Below, piece by piece: positions 10,099 through 17,689 of a DNA stretch of 34,186 nt (position 1 is the stretch's first letter; each line of letters starts with the position of its first letter). The notes under the pieces were generated by a model. That model made no database searches, had not been told where the DNA came from, and saw nothing but the letters and a program-made list of their open reading frames with translations. The DNA lies in assembly GCA_949292025.1 (NCBI GenBank), contig CASEYC010000045.1, forward strand, positions 1 to 34,186. The letters run 5' to 3'. The stretch is from an uncultured Bacteroides sp. GTDB taxonomy: Bacteria; Bacteroidota; Bacteroidia; Bacteroidales; Bacteroidaceae. The translations under genes were made by a program, and so were the position numbers.

Positions 10099-12165
10099 TT
10101 AACTGATTTCGTTCTTAGTACGGTTGATGGACACATTGAATGCCTTGCAACGGCGGTTCTGCTGGTTGGTCCGACTCAGGGAGAAACGGCTGAACTTTTC
10201 ATAGATGTCAAGTCCGCGTCCCAAGGTGATGGTCCATCCCGTGTCGGTCTGTATCATGCGGTCGTGGTCGGCCTTGAAGTCGTAGGTGAACTCAATGCCC
10301 AAGGGCAGCAATTCATCGGCCAGGTCGTTGAAGCTGTCTATCACTTCCGCCACCTTCTCGTCATCCTCGTTCTGTGTACTCAGGTGAATTTTGATGGTGT
10401 CCTGCACGGATGTCACGTCACGCACCATCTGGATGAAGTCCACCAGGTTGTCTATCTGGTAGGGTTGTCTGATAAACGGGTCGGTCAGCCTGATTTCTCT
10501 GGCCGTGCGCAGATAGTCGCCAAACAGTCCCTTATAGGTGATGCCGCCCTGGTTCTCGCGGACGGTGATTACCTTGGAAGCCAAAGCAGGGAGGCGGGGG
10601 CGTTTCTCCTTGGTGGTAGAGGATGATGTTTCGGATGCGGCTTTCTCCGCACTTGCCTCATTCTCTGTTGTGCGGCAGGAATGCCGCACCTCCTCGCCGA
10701 ACTCCAGACCCTCCAACGTTTCCACTTTCACGGTTTCTCCCGTCGGCAGCCAGGTGTAGACAAACTTGGCCGGCTCGGCTTTGAAAGTCTCGTCAATGGC
10801 ATACAGCTGGTCTTTCACACGCTTGCGCCCCTCGGTGGCAAAGTCGATGATTTCCCGTGCTTCCTCATCGGTCATCCGTCCGTCGGGATAGAGCAATTTG
10901 CTGAAGCCGGAAAAGGTCTTGCGGATAGCCAGATGGTCACGTTCGGACAGCGAGCCGTCAAACCGGGCGTACACTTTCAGTGCCGATGTGCGGTCGTCAT
11001 TCCGCAATTCGTGCAGCACGGCGGCTATATAGTCTGTAATCAGTCCGTATCCAGTTGAAAAGCTGTTCTTCTTCAGAATCCTGACTTCCCATCCAGGATT
11101 ATAGAGGTGGATGCGGTCGAGGAAAGCCCCTTTGATGAAAGACGTGGGAATGGACTCAAACAGGTGCGAGTTTTTCAGCATATACGGCACGGTGTGCTTG
11201 GTGTTTCCCACGAATACCATCGACGCGCTGGCTTCATGCGTCCCTTTGCCACGGTTGAACGACTTGTTGGCCAGGTAGTTCTGCATGGTGTCTATCAGTA
11301 CGGCATCCACGTTGCGGCCTTTCTGCTGCTCGAACTCGTCCCATGCCACCACGTCCCAGTAGCCCACCAGTCCCAATATTTCCTTGTTGCCTTGCATCTT
11401 GACAAACAGCCGGGCAGAAGTCACATCGCCTCCGCTGACCAGCACGCCGTAGGGCGACAGTTCCTGGAACACGTGGCTCTTACCCGTGCCTTTGGGTCCC
11501 AGCTCCACGAAGTTGTAATTGTTCTCCACATGAGGCAGCAGCCGGGCCAGCGTGATGAATTTCTCGCGCCGGTTCATCACTTCCGGGTTCAGGCCGACCG
11601 TGTGCATCAGGAAGTCCAGCCATTCCTCTGTGGTGAAGTTTTGGCGTTGCTCGATGTATTCCTCCAAGTCGATGTGGGAAATCTGTATAGGTTTCAGGTT
11701 CTGTATCTCCCAACGTACCTTGACCTCTTCGCCCGACACATAGCCGATGGTGACAATGCACCACACGCCGTTGCCCGACAGCAGTTTGGGATTCTTGCGG
11801 ACATACTCCGTCCCGATGGGTACTCCCGACAGGCCGAGGTTGGAAAAGGTGGCGTTGTACTCGTCGCTCCGCTCGTTGAGGGTGACGGTCACCTTGTCTA
11901 TCACCCTGTGCTTGCCGTGTTCGCGGATGACGCCCTTGATGCTTTCCGCTTCCGCACGGTGCACATAATTGTTCCGGATTACCTGCTTGACTTTCTCCAG
12001 TCCATCGTTGATGATTTCCTCGTCATCGCTGGCGCAATACTGTCCCAGCAGATACTCCAACACGTAGGTGGGCACCGGCAGTCCGCCTTTCACGAGGAAA
12101 GCCAGGTCCTTCCGCACCACCTTGCCGATAAAGGCATCCAATATCTTTTGTTGCAGTTCCATCAT
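10099..12165 (-). CDS. brxL: BREX protein BrxL (AAA+ ATPase)
   Basis: The last gene of the type I BREX operon, two bases after pglZ. The N-terminal domain (about 1-190) resembles BrxL (LNERSDEYNATFSNLGL). Walker A GPKGTGKS is at 223-230, and the Walker B-like WDVVAWDEFE follows. About residues 480-540 are a low-complexity Ser/Glu/Lys linker. The C-terminal part (ITYKGLFGDYL, then HDRMIQTDTGWTITLGRGLD) resembles the MIT_C/phospholipase D-like tail on many BrxL-type proteins; I see no clear Lon Ser-Lys protease region. The linker contains EVRHSCRT (from V493), encoded by an in-frame REP palindrome identical in type to those in pglX. BrxL is a DNA-binding AAA+ complex needed for phage restriction in some BREX systems. 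ATGATG gives a second possible start three bases in. Confidence 0.93.
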   Translation of the reverse strand: MMELQQKILDAFIGKVVRKDLAFLVKGGLPVPTYVLEYLLGQYCASDDEEIINDGLEKVKQVIRNNYVHRAEAESIKGVIREHGKHRVIDKVTVTLNERSDEYNATFSNLGLSGVPIGTEYVRKNPKLLSGNGVWCIVTIGYVSGEEVKVRWEIQNLKPIQISHIDLEEYIEQRQNFTTEEWLDFLMHTVGLNPEVMNRREKFITLARLLPHVENNYNFVELGPKGTGKSHVFQELSPYGVLVSGGDVTSARLFVKMQGNKEILGLVGYWDVVAWDEFEQQKGRNVDAVLIDTMQNYLANKSFNRGKGTHEASASMVFVGNTKHTVPYMLKNSHLFESIPTSFIKGAFLDRIHLYNPGWEVRILKKNSFSTGYGLITDYIAAVLHELRNDDRTSALKVYARFDGSLSERDHLAIRKTFSGFSKLLYPDGRMTDEEAREIIDFATEGRKRVKDQLYAIDETFKAEPAKFVYTWLPTGETVKVETLEGLEFGEEVRHSCRTTENEASAEKAASETSSSTTKEKRPRLPALASKVITVRENQGGITYKGLFGDYLRTAREIRLTDPFIRQPYQIDNLVDFIQMVRDVTSVQDTIKIHLSTQNEDDEKVAEVIDSFNDLADELLPLGIEFTYDFKADHDRMIQTDTGWTITLGRGLDIYEKFSRFSLSRTNQQNRRCKAFNVSINRTKNEIS
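10670..10689 (-). repeat. REP palindrome translated inside brxL
   Basis: GTGCGGCA-GGAA-TGCCGCAC is a perfect 8-bp stem with a 4-base loop, followed by CTCCTC. It is the same palindrome family as the four copies in pglX, and is read in the same frame to give EVRHSCRT. Confidence 0.85.
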
Positions 12166-12167
12166 TC

Positions 12168-14726
12168 TTAATCAAAATCGGGTCCTATCAATGTATTGTT
12201 CGTCACGTTCTCTTTGATGAGCGGATTCAGTTCGTCCGCCGCGTCAAACACTTTCAGCTGGAGCACCTTGGCATCTACGTTCCGATTCAAGGTCAGATCC
12301 ACCTGAATCTTCCGGTTGTCCAGTGACGGGTCGGTCTTATCCAGCAGGATATCCTTGACGGGTGTGACCGCCCCGTCGTTGTGATACAAGGCCACGCGGA
12401 TGTATCTTTCTTTCCTATCCATAGACACGGCCTCTGTCTGCAACAGTTTGAACCGTAACCGGGATGCCTGAATGGACAGTTTCCGGTCAAGCACCATCAC
12501 GCCCACAGGCTGTTTGTTGTCGTCGCGTTCCTGGTGACATATTATAATAGGTATGATCAGTTCCTGCATGGAGGCTCCACCGTGCGTGAACATATAGCCC
12601 CCGGAAGGTGCCGCCAGACGGTTCGTTCCCTGCGGCACGGCCACATACACATCACTTCCATTCAAGATACCCGACACTTCGCTGAGCGGGAACTTCACCA
12701 TCCCCGTGACTTCGGCATCCGAACGGGTCAGATAGTAACGGGTGCTACGCTCAATGGTTTCCTCCTCTATCTTGTGTTTGTCCTTCTCTGTAAAGTCGAT
12801 GTCGTTGAACAGGAAACCGTGGTCGCTGGTGACGTACACTTCCGTCACATTGTAGCTCGCGAGGATTTTGGGAATCATCGTGGCCAGTTCACGGATGGCC
12901 TCTCGGCATGCCTGCGCCACTTGCTTAGCCGTACCGTCGTGCCCAGCCTTGTCTATCGTGTCGTGGAAGATATAGACCAGCGGATGTTTGAATATCTCGC
13001 GGTTCTTCTGCTGGTTGTATTCCGCCACGGTATCAAATGGAACGCAAATCGCTCCGTCTTTGTTTCTTTGCAGATGTTCCGAGCGTTTCTCGGTGGTGTC
13101 TAGGATATAGCCATCTACCGACATGACCTGATTATCTTCATTTCCGTAGAGTATCAGCTCCCGGTGGGGTAAGAGTGCCGGCTTGCCGTATTTGGTCTCC
13201 GTGGGCAGCATGGCCAGCATGGCTTTCAGTGTGGCGATATGCTTGGACCTGGCCAATTCGCCTATCAACTCTTGCGCCACCTCGTAGCGCAAGGCATCGC
13301 TCACAATGACTGCCACTTTCTTCTGTATTGGTCGGATGCACTCCTCATAGAAGTCCTGTTGGCGGGACAGATGCACTCCGCCCATGCCTCCTGTCTCCTT
13401 GACACAGCGTGTCCATTCCAGATTCATGCGGTTGCAGAGCTTGCTGTAGTGCAGGTCGAGGCTGTGCTTGGCCTGCTGGATGTCCGGGAACAGTCCGCAG
13501 GATGGGTCTACCTTGAAATACTGTTCGGTAGCCTGCCGGTAAAGCTGGTCCAACACGTAATAATCCTCTTGATAGCGCATCACATATTCGTCGGGCGTGT
13601 TGAGCGTGAGCGATCCGAAGGACAATACTTTCTGGTAGTATTGCGCCACGGTCAGGCAATAGTCCATGGCCGAAGCCGTCATGCCGCGTCCGTTCAGCTT
13701 CAGCATTAGATCCTCTATCCGTCTGATGACCGCCTCCGGCTCGGTTTCCATCTTATCCTTGAGCAGTCCGGCCACGATGGGCTGGCAGAGGCGTGGCGGC
13801 ACGAAATAGTAGTTGGCGTCCGTTCCGTACCAACGTATCAGTTCCTCATCACGGACGGCATCGCCCAATTCGTCCATTACCTCCAACAGTGCGTCCGCCG
13901 TCTTTTCCTGACTGAGCGCCAATTCCAGGATGCGGTTCATCTGTTGCAGGGCAAGGGTATTGCCTATGCGCCACTGCTTGTAGTTGTCCGCCGCCACTGG
14001 GGCAAGGTTCTGCACGATGGCGTTGTATTTCACCACTTTCACCACATCAGCCACTTTTTCTTTCGTATTGTCATCTATGGTTGTGCCGAAGATGTCTGTC
14101 AGTTTCCGCCCCAAAGCTTCGGCCGCGTCCTTGCATTTGCGCAGCTTCACGAAGAAGTCCGTCCGCTTCTGCCGCTCCGCGCTCCGTCCCAACAAGATGA
14201 CGCGCAAGATGATGACATCCCATTCCAGAATGCGCTGCACACCCATGTAGCTGCTGATGAATCCCCGGATCAGCTTGTCGGTCGAAATGCTCCGGTCCTG
14301 GTAATAGGGCGCGAACAGGCGCAGCATCTTTTCCGACTGTAACGCCATGATATTCCTCTCCACAAAGCGCACCATCGGTTTGTTTGTGTCGGGCAAGCCG
14401 TATTGCTGCATGAAGGCGGTGTAGTCCTGGCTTTTGTATTCCATGTTGGCCGTCAGCACGTCGAGCAGCGGGAAACTCTCCCTCAACGATTTCTTTTGCA
14501 AAGGGGACTCTTGATGGAAGTATAACACCACCCGGTCATCAGCCCAGGCGTTGTCCAGATTGTACTTCACAGTGAACCAATCCCCCTGGAAGTCCACAAA
14601 GCGGTAGCCTTCCTTCCACTGCACCTCGCGAAGCTCGTCAGCAAGGAACTCGTCATTAAAGATAAAGAGGACTTTCAAGTCAGGCTCTCTATCAAAGTAA
14701 GTGTATATTTTGTCTATCGCGCTCAT
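12168..14726 (-). CDS. pglZ: BREX protein PglZ (alkaline phosphatase superfamily)
   Basis: An 852-aa core BREX protein, one of the two hallmark components with PglX. The alkaline-phosphatase-like core carries VIVSDALRYEVAQEL (D477) and VTSDHGFLFND (D635, H636), the metal-binding motifs of the superfamily. The N-terminal region (YTYFDREPDLKVLFIFNDE) and length fit type I PglZ. The ATG overlaps the stop of the preceding 193-aa gene by four bases (ATGA), implying translational coupling. The exact reaction of PglZ is not settled; in known systems it interacts with PglX and is needed for methylation and defence. Confidence 0.95.
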   Translation of the reverse strand: MSAIDKIYTYFDREPDLKVLFIFNDEFLADELREVQWKEGYRFVDFQGDWFTVKYNLDNAWADDRVVLYFHQESPLQKKSLRESFPLLDVLTANMEYKSQDYTAFMQQYGLPDTNKPMVRFVERNIMALQSEKMLRLFAPYYQDRSISTDKLIRGFISSYMGVQRILEWDVIILRVILLGRSAERQKRTDFFVKLRKCKDAAEALGRKLTDIFGTTIDDNTKEKVADVVKVVKYNAIVQNLAPVAADNYKQWRIGNTLALQQMNRILELALSQEKTADALLEVMDELGDAVRDEELIRWYGTDANYYFVPPRLCQPIVAGLLKDKMETEPEAVIRRIEDLMLKLNGRGMTASAMDYCLTVAQYYQKVLSFGSLTLNTPDEYVMRYQEDYYVLDQLYRQATEQYFKVDPSCGLFPDIQQAKHSLDLHYSKLCNRMNLEWTRCVKETGGMGGVHLSRQQDFYEECIRPIQKKVAVIVSDALRYEVAQELIGELARSKHIATLKAMLAMLPTETKYGKPALLPHRELILYGNEDNQVMSVDGYILDTTEKRSEHLQRNKDGAICVPFDTVAEYNQQKNREIFKHPLVYIFHDTIDKAGHDGTAKQVAQACREAIRELATMIPKILASYNVTEVYVTSDHGFLFNDIDFTEKDKHKIEEETIERSTRYYLTRSDAEVTGMVKFPLSEVSGILNGSDVYVAVPQGTNRLAAPSGGYMFTHGGASMQELIIPIIICHQERDDNKQPVGVMVLDRKLSIQASRLRFKLLQTEAVSMDRKERYIRVALYHNDGAVTPVKDILLDKTDPSLDNRKIQVDLTLNRNVDAKVLQLKVFDAADELNPLIKENVTNNTLIGPDFD

Positions 14727-15304
14727 TTCTTTCGGTATTTTTGGTTACTGGCATTGGGATTGTCAGGATTTGTCATTTCCAAATATCCGGCTTCCACCAA
14801 AGAGGTTACATATTTTTCTCTGTTCTTAGTGTGCAATGATACTCCTACACGATCTAAGATTTCTTTAGCACTTCTCGGTACGCTACAGAATTGAATTATG
14901 TCTTTTTCTTTATTGGTTAATTTCCTTCGTTGAGGAATAGTGTCTAAGTCGGTGTCAGAGTTTGCCCGAACAGTGTCTAAGTCAGTGTCAGAGTTAGCCT
15001 GAACAGTGTCTAAGTCGGTATCAGAGTTTGCTTGAACAGTGTCTAAGTCAGTGTCAGAGTTAGCCTGAACAGTGTCTAAGTCCTCCTTCCTCTCTATAGT
15101 AATCAAGAACTCATGTGTCCTTTCGTCATTCTTGAACTCTACCTGCAGTCCATCTTCCAAGGCACGCTGGATGCCCGTACCTGCTCCCGTATAAGGCAGA
15201 AGATAGATAGTACTGATGTCATATTTATCCAAGATGCGTTCCTTGAACTGCACCTTGCTTACTTCGCCGAGGGCTCTGAGCCGTAATAAATCTTCTGTTG
15301 TCAT
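14723..15304 (-). CDS. Internally deleted AlbA_2/HATPase_c_4-type protein with 11-aa repeats
   Basis: Residues 1-30 (TTEDLLRLRALGEVSKVQFKE) match the start of AlbA_2/Schlafen-like DNA-binding proteins. Residue 31 onward jumps directly to the family's distal part (LLPYTGAGTGIQRALEDG...VEFKNDERTHEFLITI). The roughly 300 residues normally between, including most of the AlbA_2 fold, appear lost in frame. About residues 75-122 are four copies of DLDTVQANSDT plus a partial one, and the C-terminal 65 aa look like a winged helix (SAKEILDRVGVSLHTKNREKYVTSLVEAGYL). It lies 23 bases after the pglX C-terminal gene and overlaps pglZ by ATGA. Intact relatives often occur in BREX loci. It may now act mainly to couple translation or as a small DNA-binding protein. 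I rate it a deletion derivative rather than a frameshifted pseudogene. Confidence 0.7.
   Translation of the reverse strand: MTTEDLLRLRALGEVSKVQFKERILDKYDISTIYLLPYTGAGTGIQRALEDGLQVEFKNDERTHEFLITIERKEDLDTVQANSDTDLDTVQANSDTDLDTVQANSDTDLDTVRANSDTDLDTIPQRRKLTNKEKDIIQFCSVPRSAKEILDRVGVSLHTKNREKYVTSLVEAGYLEMTNPDNPNASNQKYRKK
14939..15082 (-). repeat. 33-bp in-frame tandem repeat (4.4 copies)
   Basis: Units at 14939-14971, 14972-15004, 15005-15037 and 15038-15070, with a 12-base partial unit to 15082. Copies differ by only a few bases and encode DLDTV(Q/R)ANSDT. Being a multiple of 3, copy-number change would keep the frame. Confidence 0.93.
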
Positions 15305-15327
15305 AAAACCTTCATCACTAATCCCTA

Positions 15328-16068
15328 TTACTTAATACTTCTCAACACATCTCCAAACTTCCCATAGTTCACCACCACGCCATTGTCCAGGTCGAAAGCT
15401 ATCTGCTCGTCGGCCACGGTGTGCAGACGGTCGTGATACTCGCGACACTCGGCAATTTGTCGCGTGATGCTGTCCAGCTGCTTGCGTTCGCGGGCATTGA
15501 GGTTGGCGGCGTTGGCCTCCATCTCGGTTTGCTTCTGCAGTAGCCATTCGATGTGGGGCAGCAGGTATTTCGTGCGGATGCGCTCTGCCGTGTAGGCGTT
15601 CATGCGGTGCATGTAGGCCAGGCATTGGAAGGCGCCTTTCCGTGAGGCGAACAGCCAATAGATGGGGCGGTTCTGGTACATCCGCTTGTGGTCTTTCCAG
15701 AAGTCCTTCACGAAATAGTCGTCCAGGCTCTTGCCCAAGGCGGCTTCTATGCAGTTGAGGTTGTCCACCAAGGTTTCCTCGCCGAAGGCCACGGCCAGCC
15801 ACCGCTTCACCACCGTCGTGGCATTGTCGCTGAAGTCCGTGTCGCTGGGCATCAGTGGCAGCAGGCCGTCGTCGTCCGGCTCGAAGCGGCTGTCGGGCAC
15901 CAGCGCGTGGTATTGCTCCAATCCATCGCCTTGGTTGGCCAGAATGAGCCCCTTGCGGTCGAGGCTGTAGCGCCCCATGATGCAGCCGATGGCGTAGGAG
16001 AGGAGTTGCTTGATGATGACGTCGCCGTGCCACGTCATGCGTCTCTTTATGTCGTTGTTGTCTGTCAT
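15328..16068 (-). CDS. pglX: Detached C-terminal region of the BREX methyltransferase PglX
   Basis: The 246 aa match the conserved C-terminus of type I PglX: VIIKQLLSYAIGCIMGRYSLDRKGLILANQGD (about 18-49), the DDYFVKDFWKDHKRMYQNRPIYWLFASRKGAFQCLAYMHR block, a coiled segment, and the terminal IAFDLDNGVVVNYGKFG. The upstream 1160-aa PglX ORF lacks this block and ends right where it should begin (ELTPDVPPEEITILQQGELTFD). The two parts are about 1.6 kb apart and in different frames, with four ORFs between. Start MTDNND at 16068 is the only ATG before the conserved block apart from an internal one at MTWHG. The two pieces might assemble in trans; this is inference. Confidence 0.88.
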   Translation of the reverse strand: MTDNNDIKRRMTWHGDVIIKQLLSYAIGCIMGRYSLDRKGLILANQGDGLEQYHALVPDSRFEPDDDGLLPLMPSDTDFSDNATTVVKRWLAVAFGEETLVDNLNCIEAALGKSLDDYFVKDFWKDHKRMYQNRPIYWLFASRKGAFQCLAYMHRMNAYTAERIRTKYLLPHIEWLLQKQTEMEANAANLNARERKQLDSITRQIAECREYHDRLHTVADEQIAFDLDNGVVVNYGKFGDVLRSIK

Positions 16069-16076
16069 ACGGTTTA

Positions 16077-16085
16077 TGTTTTTAG
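16077..16085. repeat. 9-bp direct repeat, left copy (cassette boundary)
   Basis: TGTTTTTAG, identical to 17681-17689. The two copies lie at the junctions of the cassette that separates the pglX halves, as a target-site duplication would. The motif is AT-rich and short, so chance is possible. Confidence 0.4.
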
Positions 16086-16105
16086 AGGTGATGTCATTGT
16101 GTTCA

Positions 16106-16224
16106 GACTACCAAATGGACTCCCAGGCTTTGGTAGTCCCGCTCCCAGGCTGTGAAAGTGTCGCTCCCAGACGGTGGAAGTCACGCTCCCAAGCCGTGGG
16201 AGTCCGACTCCCTCCGTGGGGGAA
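16106..16224. repeat. 22-bp imperfect tandem repeat array with a flanking inverted copy
   Basis: Units start at 16119, 16141, 16163 and 16185, each 22 bases, beginning (A/G)CTCCCA and ending in G(T/A)(A/G)AGT-like sequence; a shortened fifth covers 16207-16224. GACTACCAAA at 16106-16115 is the exact inverse of TTTGGTAGTC at 16129-16138 in unit 1. It fills most of the gap between the 158-aa gene and the pglX C-terminal gene. Confidence 0.9.
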
Positions 16225-16701
16225 TCAGGCCGAGGTAAAGTCATACACGTCGCGATAGCCGTCGAAGTGCAGCTCGTCCGTATAACCGTGCCGCCGGAAG
16301 AGGCGGATAATCCACTCCTGTTGCTCGGGCGTAAGCAGCTTTTCGCCATGATGATAGCGGTAGTAGGTGGTGTTTCCGCCCAAGTGCTTCTTGATGGCAC
16401 TGCGCAAGGGCGTATTGTCTTTCTGCTTCACCTCGGCAAAGAGGGCGCCGAAGCCGTAGGCAGCGCGGATGACGCGCGTCTGCTTGTAGTGCTTGCAGTC
16501 GCCGCCCGTGCGGGCCGTGGGGTAGATGGCCTCGCCCTTCGTCTTTCCGGCCGGGATGTGTTGTCCGGCCAAGAAGCGCATGCAGGAGTCCGCCCGGGGG
16601 CAGTCGCTCTGGAAGCAGCGGGCGAAGGAGGGCGGTATCTGGTCGGCGGTCAGTGCCGGAATGCTTGTCATTTCTTTATTGCGCGTTGTCTTTTCTGCCA
16701 T
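16225..16701 (-). CDS. Small Cys-containing protein, Bacteroidales hypothetical (DUF6078-like)
   Basis: A 158-aa soluble protein. Residues 28-43 carry CFQSDCPRADSC (C-x4-C-x5-C), with another Cys in GGDCKHYKQ near residue 68, a possible metal-binding cluster. The rest (YGFGALFAEVKQKDNTPLRSAIKKHLGG, then TYYRYHHGEKLLTPEQQEWIIRLFRRHGY) reads like a helical DNA- or RNA-binding fold. It resembles proteins I know only as DUF6078, found in Bacteroidales; that label is from memory. It is the last gene of the cassette between the pglX halves and overlaps the end of the 22-bp repeat region. Function unknown. Confidence 0.7.
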   Translation of the reverse strand: MAEKTTRNKEMTSIPALTADQIPPSFARCFQSDCPRADSCMRFLAGQHIPAGKTKGEAIYPTARTGGDCKHYKQTRVIRAAYGFGALFAEVKQKDNTPLRSAIKKHLGGNTTYYRYHHGEKLLTPEQQEWIIRLFRRHGYTDELHFDGYRDVYDFTSA

Positions 16702-16712
16702 GTTTTCTTACT

Positions 16713-16919
16713 TTAATGCGGTTCTCTTAATTCTTCAATCAGTTCCTCCAAGATATAGTCATCGCTCATCAATTGTAGGCCATATCTCGAATCTGCCAAC
16801 AACTGATAGACTTTCGAGGAATAAAAAAGGTCAAGTGCCCGCTCTGCGTCTATTTGCAAGACTTCGGCCAACTTCATGATGATACGGCTTTGTTTGCGCC
16901 AAAGTACGGTGTCTCTCAT
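16713..16919 (-). CDS. Small helical protein associated with a DUF3990 gene
   Basis: A 68-aa protein (LWRKQSRIIMKLAEVLQIDAERALDLFYSSKVYQLL, then GLQLMSDDYILEELIEEL), all predicted helix, acidic at the C-terminus. This type of small protein recurs next to DUF3990 and DUF3791 genes and is sometimes itself labelled DUF3791-like. It starts two bases after the DUF3990 stop. A role as antitoxin or partner of the ADP-ribosyltransferase-like neighbour is plausible but inferred from context only. Confidence 0.75.
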   Translation of the reverse strand: MRDTVLWRKQSRIIMKLAEVLQIDAERALDLFYSSKVYQLLADSRYGLQLMSDDYILEELIEELREPH

Positions 16920-16921
16920 AA

Positions 16922-17428
16922 TTAATCCTCCTTTTTCAGTATTTCAAACGAAGTAAATGAAAGATACTTATCCACAATTTCTTGGTTTAAGATGCAAATC
17001 TGGTGATTCACCTCCTTGTATCTCAACTGTCCTAACGCTTGTTCCGCTGTAATGATGCCGTTTTCATAGTCTTCAACCGTATCGATGACATTGTCGTTGG
17101 CTATGCCGCCTTCGACTACATCATACTGTTGCTGCTTCATACCGCCTCTACGACAATCCACCACATATTCCAACCATTCAAGATTGTAACTCTCGAACAT
17201 CTTTATCCTATATCTGCCCGACTTTACAGCATCAAAGTCGAACGAAAATGTGGAAACAGCCGGTCGAGCATTACGTCCCTTTCTTTCCGCTATCGCCTTT
17301 GCCCATGACTCTGCCTGCTTGCGCAGTTTGGTAAGGTAAAATCCTTGTCCGAAATCCACTTTCTTTCTGCCAAGTTTTACCAATGGCACTTGTACGGGTG
17401 TGTATGACCCATGAAATAGAGTAATCAT
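16922..17428 (-). CDS. DUF3990 protein, ADP-ribosyltransferase-like
   Basis: 168 aa from the ATG at 17428, which overlaps the preceding gene's TGA by ATGA; the longer in-frame start at 17443 is less likely. LFHGSY (H6) and VDFGQGFYLTKLRKQAESWA (Y31) match the first two catalytic positions of PARP-like H-Y-x ADP-ribosyltransferases, and HQICIL near residue 148 fits the third strand of the family. DUF3990 (PF13151) is, to my knowledge, grouped with ADP-ribosyl folds; its substrate is not established. With its two small neighbours it looks like a toxin-antitoxin or anti-phage module inserted within pglX. Confidence 0.8.
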   Translation of the reverse strand: MITLFHGSYTPVQVPLVKLGRKKVDFGQGFYLTKLRKQAESWAKAIAERKGRNARPAVSTFSFDFDAVKSGRYRIKMFESYNLEWLEYVVDCRRGGMKQQQYDVVEGGIANDNVIDTVEDYENGIITAEQALGQLRYKEVNHQICILNQEIVDKYLSFTSFEILKKED

Positions 17429-17664
17429 ACTTCTGCCTCCCAATTTAATAGAGTTTCACTGATGTCGTCAGCCACCCAGTCAAGACTTTGGGTATGAAGG
17501 TCTTCATACCGCTTGATAAGGCGGCGATGTATCAATCCCTGTTTTCGTAGCCTGTCGTGCATCTCCTTGCCGGAAATGCCCAACTTGCGTGCTCCGCTTT
17601 CTATCGCCATTACGGCGAAATGAATGCGCCTATATGTTTCGTTGTCTGCATAGTTCGTGTCCAT
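17425..17664 (-). CDS. DUF3791-like small protein
   Basis: A 79-aa, all-helical protein with LGISGKEMHDRLRKQGLIHRRLIKRYEDLHTQSLDWVADDI, the ISGxE...YExLHTQ pattern typical of DUF3791. It is the first gene of the cassette, 21 bases after the truncated pglX stop, with an AGGAG SD in that gap. It overlaps the DUF3990 gene by four bases. The family regularly precedes DUF3990, so the pair probably works together, with this as regulator or antitoxin candidate (inference). Confidence 0.8.
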   Translation of the reverse strand: MDTNYADNETYRRIHFAVMAIESGARKLGISGKEMHDRLRKQGLIHRRLIKRYEDLHTQSLDWVADDISETLLNWEAEV

Positions 17665-17680
17665 AGCTTGTTTCTCCTAT

Positions 17681-17689
17681 TGTTTTTAG
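17681..17689. repeat. 9-bp direct repeat, right copy (cassette boundary)
   Basis: TGTTTTTAG, identical to 16077-16085. It contains the TAA stop of the N-terminal pglX ORF. Confidence 0.4.

Noticed and set aside
16119-16224. 22-bp repeats as a CRISPR array
   Set aside because: Units are directly adjacent with no spacers and are imperfect; no cas genes nearby.
16074-16400. 108-aa ORF through the 22-bp repeat array
   Set aside because: Alternative frame of the 158-aa gene plus the repeats; no family-like sequence.
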